Positions 1 to 8,039 of a DNA stretch of 35,452 nucleotides are shown one piece after another (position 1 is the first letter of the stretch; every line of letters starts with the position of its first letter). The stretch lies in the NCBI GenBank assembly GCA_964535715.1, contig CAZHUO010000015.1:1-35452 (forward strand). The letters run 5' to 3'. This stretch comes from CAZCCC01 sp964535715. Its GTDB lineage: Bacteria; Patescibacteriota; Patescibacteriia; Buchananbacterales; UBA6539. The translations under genes and the position numbers were made by a program. The notes below the pieces were generated by a model. That model made no database searches. It had not been told where the DNA came from and was given only the letters and a program-made list of their open reading frames with translations.

Positions 1-67
1 TAGCTCAGTTGGCTAGAGCACCTGCTTTGCAAGCAGGGGGTCAAGGGTTCGAATCCCTTCAGGTCCA
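1..67 (+). tRNA. tRNA-Ala (anticodon TGC), 5' end cut off by the window
   Basis: The window opens at about tRNA position 8, so the first acceptor strand is missing. The D arm, the anticodon stem cctgc/gcagg around loop tttgcaa (anticodon TGC) and the T stem aaggg/ccctt around ttcgaat are intact. The 3' acceptor strand is caggtcc with discriminator A at 67 and a U at position 70, where alanine tRNAs have the G3-U70 pair. No CCA is encoded. It is followed directly by repeats that imitate its 3' end. Confidence 0.95.
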
Positions 68-368
68 TTTTAAATTTTCGGGACAAGCAGAAACTGAGTG
101 GTTCTCTGCCTCATTAATTAATATAAAAAGGCAGACCCGCCCTTGGCGGGGAATCCGCTCGGGTCCAAAAGTTTGTCGGAACAAGCACGAAATAATAAGT
201 TCTGCGCCACCTTAAATCAATAAAAAAGGCGCACCAGCCTTTGGCTGGGAGTCTCTCACGGTCCACCATAATTTTTCGGAATAAACAGTAAATGAGCGGT
301 TCTCTACCTCATTAATAAACAATAAAGGCAGACCCGCCTTTGGCTGGAAATCCCTTTAGATCCACCAA
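68..368 (+). repeat. Three tandem ~99-bp units ending in tRNA-3'-like sequence
   Basis: Units end at 167, 265 and 364, that is 100, 98 and 99 nt apart counting from the tRNA end at 67. Each starts near a CGGgACAAGCAg motif (79, 177, 277), contains an inverted repeat (tctgcct/aggcaga 105-135; tgcgcc/ggcgca 203-233; tctacct/aggcaga 303-332), then a CCCGCC-type hairpin, and ends with a copy of the tRNA-Ala 3' terminus. The last 16 nt match the tRNA at 13, 11 and 14 positions. Units 2 and 3 also carry a CCA after the discriminator-like A (266-268 and 365-367 region). No protein gene lies here; an ORF reading through the tRNA and unit 1 is not credible. Confidence 0.8.
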
Positions 369-386
369 AACCATATATTAAAAACT

Positions 387-785
387 ATGAAGATCTTCAC
401 AACGGCCAGTTTTGAAAATGGAAAAAATAAGACGGAAATTGAACATCTGTGCAGTTTGATAAAAAAAGCCGGTTTTGAAGATTTTTGTTTTATTCGCGAT
501 ATTGAAAATTACGAAAAAATATTTAATGATCCCAAAAAGCTGATGCAGCGATCCAAGGAAGAAATCGACAAATGCGATGTTTTGCTAATAGATATGACGG
601 ATAAACCGACCGGAAGAGCAATAGAAGCGGGAATCGCCTTTGCTTTAAACAAAAAAATAATTGTTATAGGGAAAAATGGAACGAAAATAAAAGATACCAC
701 TAAAGGAATTGCTGATTTAATCATAAAATACGACTTAATTGATGATATCGTTTCTCCATTAAAACAATGGCTATTGGAGGCATAG
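387..785 (+). CDS. Nucleoside 2-deoxyribosyltransferase-like protein
   Basis: This 132-residue protein looks like a small member of the nucleoside 2-deoxyribosyltransferase family (PF05014). Such enzymes cleave or exchange N-glycosidic bonds of deoxynucleosides or deoxynucleotides in salvage. Supporting features are the N-terminal beta strand MKIFTTASF, the CDVLLIDMTD strand at 63-72 and the segment GRAIEAGIAFA at 76-86, in which E80 sits where the family has its catalytic glutamate. A KKIIVIG strand follows. The canonical GTxxE motif is altered to GRAIE, so substrate and activity are open; a DNPH1-like nucleotide hydrolase is an alternative. The start is the first ATG after the tRNA-like repeats, with no clear ribosome-binding site. 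A Nudix hydrolase follows, which fits a nucleotide clean-up pair. Confidence 0.7.
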   Translation: MKIFTTASFENGKNKTEIEHLCSLIKKAGFEDFCFIRDIENYEKIFNDPKKLMQRSKEEIDKCDVLLIDMTDKPTGRAIEAGIAFALNKKIIVIGKNGTKIKDTTKGIADLIIKYDLIDDIVSPLKQWLLEA

Positions 786-834
786 ACTGTTTTTTTACAT
801 ATTGAAGGATATAATACACAATAATTTATATTGT

Positions 835-1275
835 ATGCCAGAAAAAAATATTAATTTCCCAAAAGGCGTTGAAGTTGTCGGTTCGGCGATTATTGAAAAT
901 TCTGAAGGCAAAATATTGCTGGTTAAATCGCCAAAATGGAAAAACAAATGGACAATGCCAGGCGGCCACATTGAAGCGGGCGAAACAATCAACCAAGCAA
1001 TATTGAGAGAAATAAAAGAAGAGGTTGGTCTAACACTTGAAACAGAAGAAATGATTGCCTATGGGGAACTGATAAATTCAAAAGATTTCCACCGACCGGC
1101 ACACTTTATATATTTTAATACTCTCTGTAAAACGGATAACATAATTATTAAGCTTGAAGAAAGAGAATTAACTGAATATACATGGGTTGATCCAAAAACT
1201 GCTCTTGAGATGGATTTGGCTGAAAGCTATGATAAAACCATAAAAGACTATTTAAAATTTAAAGGGATGAAATAA
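835..1275 (+). CDS. Nudix hydrolase
   Basis: A 146-residue Nudix protein. The complete Nudix box G-x5-E-x7-REIKEEVGL runs from G44 to L66, with the metal-binding glutamates E59, E62 and E63. These enzymes hydrolyse nucleoside diphosphates linked to another moiety, often mutagenic nucleotides or nucleotide sugars; the substrate cannot be read from the sequence. I chose ATG 835. An in-frame TTG at 802 would add 11 residues, but neither start has a good ribosome-binding site and the domain does not need the extension. It lies 49 bp after the deoxyribosyltransferase-like gene and is followed by a good terminator. Confidence 0.85.
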   Translation: MPEKNINFPKGVEVVGSAIIENSEGKILLVKSPKWKNKWTMPGGHIEAGETINQAILREIKEEVGLTLETEEMIAYGELINSKDFHRPAHFIYFNTLCKTDNIIIKLEERELTEYTWVDPKTALEMDLAESYDKTIKDYLKFKGMK

Positions 1276-1284
1276 ATAAAAAAA

Positions 1285-1313
1285 TGCCTCAATATTGCTT
1301 TGAGGTTTTTTTT
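1285..1313 (+). terminator. Rho-independent terminator after the Nudix gene
   Basis: Stem cctcaa (1287-1292) and ttgagg (1300-1305), followed by eight T residues (1306-1313). Confidence 0.85.
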
Positions 1314-1334
1314 ATTGATAAAGTTTTTAATTTG

Positions 1335-1550
1335 AATGAAGAGTATCAACTCAAAAGCAAGTTCTAAATTCGACAAAGAGTCTCACTTACGCTCGCCCTA
1401 TGTCTTTTCAGCAAATCGCCGACCCTTCAAAAAGCGGGATAAGACCAGCTTTGGCGACAAAGTGCTGCAAAATATTCTTCTTGCCTCACTCACTCGAAAA
1501 TACAAAAAATAATTTTTGCATCTTACTCGCTTCATTCGGTAATAAAAAAA
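1335..1550. repeat. Dispersed noncoding repeat family A, copy 1
   Basis: This ~215-bp stretch is closely matched by 3854-4057. Shared blocks include acgctcgccctatgtctt, gataagaccagctttggcga and tgcaaaatattcttcttgcc. It holds no convincing ORF in either direction. A broken inverted arm pair GTCGCC/GGCGAC with CAAAGC/GCTTTG suggests it could fold. It fills most of the gap between the Nudix gene and the lysine-rich gene. Confidence 0.75.
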
Positions 1551-1606
1551 TTATTAAAAAGTGAATAAAGTTAATTATAAGTTATCCACAATTTAAAATA
1601 AATTTA

Positions 1607-1635
1607 TTGTAAATTAAGCAAAAAAGTTATATAAT
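1607..1635 (+). promoter_or_regulatory. Promoter of the lysine-repeat gene
   Basis: TTGTAA (1607-1612), 17-bp spacer, TATAAT (1630-1635). The predicted transcript starts near 1642, about 57 nt ahead of the start codon. Confidence 0.65.
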
Positions 1636-1698
1636 TAAATTAGAAAATTATTCTTTAAATAATTTCAAACTCTAAGTGAGGGGAAGGGGGTGAAAAAA

Positions 1699-1803
1699 AT
1701 GGCAAAAAAGAAAAAAGTTGCAAAAAAGAAAGTAGCTAAAAAGAAAGTAGCTAAGAAAAAAGTTGCAAAAAAGAAAGTAGCTAAAAAGAAAAGAAAAAAA
1801 TAA
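1699..1803 (+). CDS. 34-residue lysine-rich VAKKK-repeat protein
   Basis: The reading frame begins at ATG 1699 (in-frame GTG at 1690) and encodes M-A-K-K-K-K, five VAKKK repeats and R-K-K. It resembles the basic tails of histone H1-like or HU-tail proteins and is expected to bind DNA or RNA nonspecifically; that role is inferred from composition only. It is a real gene candidate because it has a promoter at 1607, a purine-rich ribosome-binding site (gaggggaaggggg, 1678-1690) and a near-perfect terminator right after the stop. Repeat units at the DNA level differ in gtt/gta and aaa/aag usage, which argues for selection on the protein. Confidence 0.75.
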   Translation: MAKKKKVAKKKVAKKKVAKKKVAKKKVAKKKRKK

Positions 1804-1808
1804 GCTTT

Positions 1809-1880
1809 AAAAACCCCGCACCAATTTTATCAAAAAAATATTTACTAAGCTTGACAAAATTGGTGCGGGGTTTTATTTTT
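1809..1880 (+). terminator. Strong terminator with a ~19-bp stem
   Basis: Arms aaccccgcaccaatttt (about 1812-1828) and aaaattggtgcggggtt (about 1856-1872) pair perfectly, followed by a T-rich tail. The symmetric A/T flanks mean it can also act on the minus strand, where the gene at 1942-2367 ends. Confidence 0.9.
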
Positions 1881-1941
1881 ATCGAAAATTCAATATATTC
1901 TTTTTGACCTATAATCTCCAATTATTATATATGTCAAAAAA

Positions 1942-2367
1942 CTAGCGGCTACAGCCAAAGTTAGTCAAAACATTTGGATATACGCCTGAAACCACGCCAA
2001 GACATTGAGCGCCGGCGCGGAAAGTTCCGCCCTTTGGCGGAACCGGCTTCATAATACATAAAGCCGAGCCTTTATACATTGTGTTTATTCCGTTTAAAAA
2101 TGTCGCTTTAACTTCAAAAACATTGGCACATGCCGAATTATCGCCACAAATCAAGCAATTCGGACAAGTATTGGTTTCGGGATCCAATACGCACTTAAGC
2201 GGAACTGAAACGATTTTTATTCCAATGCCGGATCTAGCTATTGCCGATTCGGTTTTAAACACCATATAACCCACCAGTGCTGCAGTAAAGACAGCAAAAC
2301 AAACAATAATCAAGCCGGCAAACCGGGGACTAATTTTTTTAAAAGCAATTTTTTTCATAAATTCCAT
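1942..2367 (-). CDS. Membrane-anchored Cys-rich protein, unknown function
   Basis: 141 residues. A basic N-terminus (MKKIAFKKISPRF) precedes one hydrophobic segment at about residues 17-36, predicting a type II anchored protein with the rest outside the membrane. The exterior part has eight cysteines, five clustered in CVLDPETNTCPNCLICGDNSAC, the rest spread to the C-terminal GCSR; they may form disulfides or bind metal. I recognise no family. There are two possible starts, ATG 2367 and ATG 2358; GGA just upstream of the second could serve it. It is followed by the shared terminator at 1809-1880. Confidence 0.65.
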   Translation of the reverse strand: MEFMKKIAFKKISPRFAGLIIVCFAVFTAALVGYMVFKTESAIARSGIGIKIVSVPLKCVLDPETNTCPNCLICGDNSACANVFEVKATFLNGINTMYKGSALCIMKPVPPKGGTFRAGAQCLGVVSGVYPNVLTNFGCSR

Positions 2368-2445
2368 ATTTTTATTTAATAATCTTTATCTATAAATTAT
2401 TATAGCATTAATTTTTGAAAAGTTAAATTAACATTTAAATACAAA

Positions 2446-3702
2446 CTACAATAAGCTTTTCTGCATCGGTTTTTTTAAGACATCTTCTTTAAAAACCTTT
2501 ACCACTCCGTAAACGCCGTCAAAGCCCGGAGAAATTTCCAATTTGCCCTCTCTGACATTTTTGATTGCATAAACAATTTCCGGTAAAGCAAAATTTCTTA
2601 ATTCTTCGAAAGATAAATCCAATAATATTTTAAATTCGCTTCCGCCTTTGGCAATTAGATCGCGGTAAATTGCATCTACCTTTTTTGTCAGTTTCCCCTG
2701 CCCCAAAACGTCAGCAATAATTTCTTGTAGCGGCACTAAGCTTTTATAGCCAATCGTATCCGGCTTAAATCCTTCTTTGCGGTCAGCCAGCTGATAGACG
2801 CGATTAAGCACCCCAATAGTTAACGGCTTTTTGCAGACCGGGCAAATGCCTTTATTTTTTTTGCTTTGTTCAGGCTTGAGCTGAACTTTACAATCACGAT
2901 GCCCGTCAAAATGATACTTGCCTTCTTCGGGAAAAAATTCAATTGTGTATAAAAATCTTTTTTTGTCTTTTTCTTTTATAATCCGATAAATTTCATCATA
3001 GCTTAATTTGTTTTCCGAAATTTCAAAGACATTGGCTTCGCGCCCCAAGTTTGCCGGCGAATGAGCGTCCGAATTGGAAATTAAAGTAATATTGTCTAAA
3101 GCCGACAAGCGCCAATTCATCGGCGGATCAGAAGATAATCCAGTTTCAATTGAATAAATGTATTTTGCCATTTCGCCAAAACAAGCCTGCAAATTATCAA
3201 AACCCGAATATGAGCCAAAAACCGAAAACCAGGGTGTCCAGGCATGAGCCGGAATAACTAAAACTTTTTCGTTAATATCCAAAACAATCTTAGCCAGCTC
3301 GTCGGCATGAAGTCCCATAATCGGCCGGCCGTCTGATTTTAAATTAACTCCCCTCTTTTCCAACGCTTCATTTATTTTTTCAACCGTCTTAAAATCAGGG
3401 GCAAAAATGCAAATATGAAGCCTTCTGACTTTATCACCCTGCTTATAGATGCAGCTTAGCTCCGCTGTCAGCATAAAATAAACGGAATTATTGTCGCCTT
3501 TGAATTTAAAAAGACCCGGCTTGCATTCAGCCAGGTTTTCTTTTAAATGCTTAAACCATAAAGGATGGGTAAAATCGCCGGTACCGACAATATCAATGCC
3601 TTTGATTTTTGCCCATTCGTTTATTTTTGGAATTTCCAAATCTTTCGAGCAGGCTCGGGAGTATTTTGAATGGATATGTAAGTCGGCGATATAGCGTGTC
3701 AT
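2446..3702 (-). CDS. EndoQ-like PHP-domain DNA endonuclease
   Basis: 418 residues with the layout of endonuclease Q, the archaeal/bacterial repair enzyme that nicks DNA 5' of deaminated bases (uracil, hypoxanthine) and abasic sites. The PHP metal centre is visible: ADLHIHSKYSRA (H9, H11), TGDFTHP (D43), PAHAWTPWF (H153) and SNSDAHS (D212, H214). A zinc site follows, H268/C271 in GHRDC and C287/C290 in CPVC, leading into LTIGVLNRVYQLADR. The C-terminal PGFDGVYG at about 392-399 is also typical. Length and domain order fit the whole family; nothing is truncated. Older databases mislabel such proteins as UvrD-like helicases. It stands alone, away from other repair genes. Confidence 0.85.
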   Translation of the reverse strand: MTRYIADLHIHSKYSRACSKDLEIPKINEWAKIKGIDIVGTGDFTHPLWFKHLKENLAECKPGLFKFKGDNNSVYFMLTAELSCIYKQGDKVRRLHICIFAPDFKTVEKINEALEKRGVNLKSDGRPIMGLHADELAKIVLDINEKVLVIPAHAWTPWFSVFGSYSGFDNLQACFGEMAKYIYSIETGLSSDPPMNWRLSALDNITLISNSDAHSPANLGREANVFEISENKLSYDEIYRIIKEKDKKRFLYTIEFFPEEGKYHFDGHRDCKVQLKPEQSKKNKGICPVCKKPLTIGVLNRVYQLADRKEGFKPDTIGYKSLVPLQEIIADVLGQGKLTKKVDAIYRDLIAKGGSEFKILLDLSFEELRNFALPEIVYAIKNVREGKLEISPGFDGVYGVVKVFKEDVLKKPMQKSLL

Positions 3703-3757
3703 AGTGCTATGATTTTAGCATTTTTTAAATTTTTTGGAAAATAAATAGAAAGTATTG

Positions 3758-4057
3758 GCCGCAAAGCAAGCTAAGGGGTATTAAACCATTTTTGGCCACT
3801 TAGCTCGAAAACAAAAAATCGCTGACTTTTTGTTTCCCTCGCTCTACATCGCCAATGAAGAAGAGTAAACTCTAAACTCAACAAAGAGGCTCGCTTACGC
3901 TCGCCCTATGTCTTTGTAGCAAGTCGCCGACTCTTCAAAGCAGGATAAGACCAGCTTTGGCGACAAGGTGCTGCAAAATATTCTTCTTGCCTCACTCATT
4001 CAAAAAAACAAAAATTAATTTTTTGCATCTTACTCGCGTTATTCGGCAATAAAAAAG
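3758..4057. repeat. Dispersed noncoding repeat family A, copy 2 with upstream module
   Basis: Part 3854-4057 is the close match of 1335-1550. The preceding part 3758-3853 (ggtattaaacc..., ctttttgtttccctcgct) matches a module in the third relative at 29375-29590. No ORF of note is present. It occupies the gap between the EndoQ-like gene and the gene ending at 4092. Confidence 0.75.
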
Positions 4058-4091
4058 TCGCAACAATTTTTGCTGCGGCCGCATTAATAAT

Positions 4092-4460
4092 TCAATTATC
4101 CTTATCCCCCCATACTTTTTTAATAAGATACTCTTTAATGGCGGTAAATAAATCAGATATCAATTTTATATCTAAATTTAATTCACCATCTATAATCTCA
4201 ATAATCAAATTGTTACATCTGCTATCGACTGGAATTGGACCAACTGAAAATTCCAGATTTATACAATCAACCACGCTAATACTAACAGATCTAAAAAGAA
4301 TAAATTTTCTACTAACTACTTTGAGTTGATTTTTCTCAACAATTAATCGGAAATCAACTGGCGAGATTTTACACTCCCAACCAAGTTTTTTAGTAGCAGA
4401 AGATATAGCTTCCTCCACTTTTTCTGATGGATAATCTGCATCAAGCGGAAAAATAATCAT
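4092..4460 (-). CDS. Small protein of unknown function
   Basis: 122 residues; no family recognised. It is mostly beta-rich in the first two thirds (FRLIVEKNQLKVVSRKFILF, then SVSISVVDCINLEFSVG) and ends in a helix with a basic tail, consistent with a small soluble domain. It starts 2 bp after the stop of the upstream nucleotidyltransferase, and its ribosome-binding site GGAGGG lies inside that gene's last codons, so the two are co-translated. Its function is probably tied to that enzyme. Confidence 0.7.
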   Translation of the reverse strand: MIIFPLDADYPSEKVEEAISSATKKLGWECKISPVDFRLIVEKNQLKVVSRKFILFRSVSISVVDCINLEFSVGPIPVDSRCNNLIIEIIDGELNLDIKLISDLFTAIKEYLIKKVWGDKDN

Positions 4461-4462
4461 GT

Positions 4463-5239
4463 TTAACCCTCCATAATCTGCCGGACAAAGCCCAGCTGTT
4501 CTAAATTGTTCACACCAAGCGCTTCACGGGCATCATCTAGCTCAATACTAGCTATTTTCTTTTTTTGTTCAAAGGCAATTAATACCAAATCTGGCAGCCA
4601 GTATTCATGGGAATGCCCATCACCTTTGTTATGAGGTTTTAAATGAGGCAGATTAATTTTCAGCCAATTTAAATTGAATACCCATGCTGATGGATTAACA
4701 TATCGAGCCATTTTCAATTCTTTTGCAGCCATTTCATAAGGTTCGCGCACAGCGATTATCTTTCCTTTTTTATCATAAAGAATTCTGCCAAAATTCTCAA
4801 CACAGGAGGCAAACTTTCCCCGCAGATCAATCCGCAACATTGAAAGTACTGCATTCTGCTTAATATGATTTTCAACCAAACGGCGTATTGTATCGGTTTT
4901 CCAGCACGGCATATCGCCATATAAAACAATGACATGTTCAATTTCTGCTAAACCGCTAAGTTTTGACAGGCATTCTTTAACTGCGCCGGCGGTTCCGGTT
5001 CGGTCTGGCTGGTGGATAAAACAATCTCTAAGATGGTCATGCAATGCATTTCTTATTTGGCTTTCAAAGCGATTATTAGTCACCACTAAAGTCATAAGTT
5101 TAAGCTCATCTCGCAGTATTTGAACCGGACGGCATACCATGGGTTTGCCAGCCACAACTTCTACCAGTTTAGACTTATTCATTAGAGTTGCCACAGAGCC
5201 ATGCCCCGCAGCCAATACAATCCCGGCAACATTCTTCAT
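4463..5239 (-). CDS. GlmU-N-like nucleotidyltransferase with altered signature
   Basis: 258 residues from the preferred ATG at 5239 (M6 of the longer frame starting at 5254). GGAGGA lies 8 nt upstream of 5239 and would be inside the coding region if 5254 were used. The protein has the Rossmann-like nucleotidyltransferase fold of the GlmU N-terminal domain: VLAAGHG, HQPDRTGTAGA, VLYGDMPC, a NPSAWVF strand and SHEYWLPDLV. The signature loop is odd: instead of GxGTRM...LPKVL it reads GHGSVATLMNKSKLV, lacking the usual Arg-Met. It may have another specificity or be weakly active. It is paired with the unknown gene at 4092 and lies 145 bp downstream of the HAD gene, so it may have its own promoter. 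Confidence 0.75.
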   Translation of the reverse strand: MKNVAGIVLAAGHGSVATLMNKSKLVEVVAGKPMVCRPVQILRDELKLMTLVVTNNRFESQIRNALHDHLRDCFIHQPDRTGTAGAVKECLSKLSGLAEIEHVIVLYGDMPCWKTDTIRRLVENHIKQNAVLSMLRIDLRGKFASCVENFGRILYDKKGKIIAVREPYEMAAKELKMARYVNPSAWVFNLNWLKINLPHLKPHNKGDGHSHEYWLPDLVLIAFEQKKKIASIELDDAREALGVNNLEQLGFVRQIMEG

Positions 5240-5384
5240 CGCAGGGTCCTCCATTGTTTATTTTTAATGTTCGATTTATTTGATGCCAATAAATAATTAG
5301 CAACAAATGGCCAAACTTAAATATAAATTTTATTTTTCTAAAACATAAAAAATAACAATACTTTTAACATTATAATATTACTTG

Positions 5385-6029
5385 TCATGTTCCATTATTA
5401 TTTACAGACAAATTTCCGAAGTACCAGATTATATCACTTAAATTCTCAGCTGTGGTAATTGAAAAATTTTTAGGCAAAATTTGTTTATATCTTCTTAAAA
5501 ATACACAATCAATCTTAGGGAAATTTTTACCAATAAACCATAAATCATTAATATTATGGCCAATATAAAAAATTCTTTCCCCTTTTTTAATATTATTTTT
5601 AATAACTGATTTGGTAATCTTTGGTACAATTATAATTTTATCAAAATATCTATCTAGACCAGAAATAAAAATCTTCTTTTTCTCAAAATTCTTATCGCCC
5701 CTTGAAATCAATAGCAACCTATTATTATTTGCTTTCAAATTTTCCAAAATATAGATAACTTCTGGATATAAATATTCTGTACCGCGGTATTCCATTTTAA
5801 AATTCAGATTTTTTTTAATTGTTTTCCTTTTTTCGTCATCGATATTCAATGACTTCAAATGCTTATCAATACTGTAACAGCCCAAATTTTTACTATCAAA
5901 GTCATATGCTTTATAGAATGATTTCCAAAATTCCTGTCCGCGCAATTCATGAGCTTCAAAAATTTTTTCAAAATCTTTTTTCAATAATTCAGTATCAAAT
6001 AATGTTTTATTTAAATCAAAAATAATCAT
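5385..6029 (-). CDS. HAD-superfamily hydrolase-like protein with altered motif I
   Basis: 214 residues. HAD motifs: FDLNKTLFD at 4-12 (nucleophile D5), LLISRGD at 106-112 (S109), a lysine near 137-140, and GHNINDLW at 157-164. Two catalytic positions deviate: the general acid D of DxD is N7, and the GD of motif IV is GH. N7 would weaken phosphatase chemistry, so it may be a slow phosphatase, a different phosphotransferase or a non-catalytic partner. Its ATG overlaps the stop of the upstream GlmU-like gene (ATGA), a sign of translational coupling. Codon use is distinctly more AT-rich than that of the upstream genes, and it has many Lys/Asn/Ile residues. Confidence 0.75.
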   Translation of the reverse strand: MIIFDLNKTLFDTELLKKDFEKIFEAHELRGQEFWKSFYKAYDFDSKNLGCYSIDKHLKSLNIDDEKRKTIKKNLNFKMEYRGTEYLYPEVIYILENLKANNNRLLLISRGDKNFEKKKIFISGLDRYFDKIIIVPKITKSVIKNNIKKGERIFYIGHNINDLWFIGKNFPKIDCVFLRRYKQILPKNFSITTAENLSDIIWYFGNLSVNNNGT

Positions 6030-6790
6030 AAATCATTTAATAAATTTTTTACTAATTCAAACTGTTCCGGCGTATTTATACCCAATGCCTCTTTCGGCTC
6101 AATTTCCACTGTGGCAATTTCATATCCTTGCTGACAAGCCATTCCCAAAAAATCAGTCAAATAATATTCGGAAGCGGCATTATTGTTATTCAAATCGGAT
6201 GCATTCTGCCATAACCAGTCAGCTTTAAAACAAAAATAGTTTGGGTTAACTTCTTTAATTTCCAGCTGGTCTAAACTAGCATCTTTTTTTTCCACTATCT
6301 TAATCAGCTTGCCTTTTTCATCACGAATAATTCGACCATAATCATAAAGACTTTTTTTCCAATCATTAAAGTCCGGGGCTTTGACAACTCCCATGGTTAT
6401 CACTTTTCCTTGTTTTAAATGATAATTAGCAAGTTTTCTAATCATTTCTGCAGTCACTAAAGGATGGTCGCCGTTTAAAACCATAATATCTTTTACTTTG
6501 CCTTCAAGCACTTCTTTGGTACAAATCAAGGCATGACCGGTGCCAAGCTGCTCTTTTTGGAAAACATAAGCATAAGAAGATCCCAAAACTTCTTTTACCA
6601 TCTCAGCTTTTTGCCCGACAACAATTAAGGGTTTTTGACAAACACCCGACTCTTTAATGGCAACCAACAAATGCTGAACTAAGGGCTTGTCTTTAAAAGG
6701 AATAAGCACTTTTGGCAAATCACTTCGACCCATTCTTTTGCCAAGCCCCGCGGCCAATATGACAATTTGGATTTTATCGGTATTTTCCAT
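6026..6790 (-). CDS. GlmU N-terminal-like UDP-sugar pyrophosphorylase
   Basis: 254 residues that correspond to the uridylyltransferase half of GlmU without the acetyltransferase beta-helix. The signature loop LAAGLGKRMGRSDLPKVL (12-29), QLGTGHA (81-87), VLNGDHPL (104-111) and NPNYFCF with SEYYLTDF are canonical, so it should transfer UMP from UTP to a sugar 1-phosphate, most likely GlcNAc-1-P. It begins 4 bp after the alternative GlmU stop and overlaps the HAD gene. Together with alternative GlmU it could either share one pathway step or serve a second sugar; the sequence does not decide. Confidence 0.85.
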   Translation of the reverse strand: MENTDKIQIVILAAGLGKRMGRSDLPKVLIPFKDKPLVQHLLVAIKESGVCQKPLIVVGQKAEMVKEVLGSSYAYVFQKEQLGTGHALICTKEVLEGKVKDIMVLNGDHPLVTAEMIRKLANYHLKQGKVITMGVVKAPDFNDWKKSLYDYGRIIRDEKGKLIKIVEKKDASLDQLEIKEVNPNYFCFKADWLWQNASDLNNNNAASEYYLTDFLGMACQQGYEIATVEIEPKEALGINTPEQFELVKNLLNDL

Positions 6791-6794
6791 AAAT

Positions 6795-8021
6795 TTATTT
6801 AAAACAAATTTTTCCTCTTTTTATCCTGCGAACTTTTCGATCAATTTTTGTTTCTTCAAAGATTTTTTTAAACAATTCTATGTCGGATTTTTGTTGCTTT
6901 ACGCCCCGCCTGCTTAATACAATTTTTTGCAATTCAATCGCTTTGTCTAAATCATATTCCACCATGCAGCCAAAATCTTTCAAATAATTGGTAAATGACG
7001 GCACATCTTCAAATACTGTTCCGTATAAATGACTGCCTACGCCTATTATTTTACCGGTATAAACTGCACAATTAATGGCTGTTCGGCAATAATCGCCAAA
7101 AATTGAACCCAAAAACATTTGATCAGTATCAACTCCGGCCATTTTAATCAAACTATAATTATTTTTTAGATTTGAAGTAGTTGTTCCGGCACCCAAATTC
7201 ACCCACTCACCCAAATAACTATAGCCTAAAAATCCATGATGATTTTTATTGGAAAAGCCCTGAATTACCGTTGCCTCGACTTCACCGGCAATTTTTGTCT
7301 GTTCTCCCAGGCAACAGCTGTATTTCAAAACGGTAAATTCCCTGACTAAACAATTTTTTCCAATATATAGCGGGCCAACCAAATGACAATATGGCAAAAC
7401 TTGGGTTCCCTGATCTATAATAATTTGGCCATAATTTGAATTTAAAACAATTTCCTTTGGCAGCTTGACATTTTTGCCAATAAAAACTTTTGGCGAAATT
7501 TCAGTCAAGTCTGCCTTCAAAAAATCCAAATTGGAAGCCAAAATTTCTTCGTTATAGGTGACCACCTGCCATGGATGTTCAAACAAAGGCCATTCAATCA
7601 GTTTATTTTTCAACTTTAATTTTTTTAAAAAATCAATTACTTCACCCGGTTTTATCCGGCTGAGCTGATTTCTTGAAATCTCCAGTTCGCCTAAATCCAA
7701 ATAAGCGCCGATTGTTTGATTTTGATTTCTCAAAATAACGCTTTTTTTAAAATTTATCGATTTGACTTGCTTAAAATCGGGTATCAGACTTGCATCCAAA
7801 AACAAAACCGCGTTTTCTTCCTGCTTTTGGCTTTCGTATTTTTTTTCGGCAGTCTTGTTTAAATAATCCCTGATTAAATACTCGATTTTAACCGGCTTTA
7901 AAGACTGTTTCAACATATCATACAAATTTGTTCCGCCACACATTATAGCAAAAGCCGGCCGAGTCAACGTGATCGGAAATAAATTTTTTACTTGGTTATT
8001 TTCGTATAGGATGATTTTCAT
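6795..8021 (-). CDS. Alternative GlmU (UDP-GlcNAc pyrophosphorylase / GlcN-1-P acetyltransferase)
   Basis: 408 residues, matching the alternative bacterial GlmU type that sits next to glmS. The N-terminal half is a divergent nucleotidyltransferase beginning ILYENNQVKNLFPITLTRP with ECP-like region MCGGTNLYDML. The C-terminal half is a left-handed beta-helix with hexapeptide repeats (LVGPLYIGKNCLV, VNLGAGTTTSNLKNNY, GVGSHLYGTVFEDV) and KNHHGFLGYSYLGEWV, the acetyltransferase active-site region. A basic tail (KVRRIKRGK) ends the protein. It would make UDP-GlcNAc from glucosamine-1-phosphate. No ribosome-binding site is visible before ATG 8021; it lies 81 bp after glmS and 4 bp before the next gene, so co-transcription is expected. 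Confidence 0.85.
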   Translation of the reverse strand: MKIILYENNQVKNLFPITLTRPAFAIMCGGTNLYDMLKQSLKPVKIEYLIRDYLNKTAEKKYESQKQEENAVLFLDASLIPDFKQVKSINFKKSVILRNQNQTIGAYLDLGELEISRNQLSRIKPGEVIDFLKKLKLKNKLIEWPLFEHPWQVVTYNEEILASNLDFLKADLTEISPKVFIGKNVKLPKEIVLNSNYGQIIIDQGTQVLPYCHLVGPLYIGKNCLVREFTVLKYSCCLGEQTKIAGEVEATVIQGFSNKNHHGFLGYSYLGEWVNLGAGTTTSNLKNNYSLIKMAGVDTDQMFLGSIFGDYCRTAINCAVYTGKIIGVGSHLYGTVFEDVPSFTNYLKDFGCMVEYDLDKAIELQKIVLSRRGVKQQKSDIELFKKIFEETKIDRKVRRIKRGKICFK

Positions 8022-8039
8022 AGTTTAGTTGCTAGTTAT

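Noticed and set aside
9..215. 68-residue ORF overlapping tRNA-Ala
   Set aside because: It reads through the tRNA and the first tRNA-like repeat; no ribosome-binding site and no protein-like composition.
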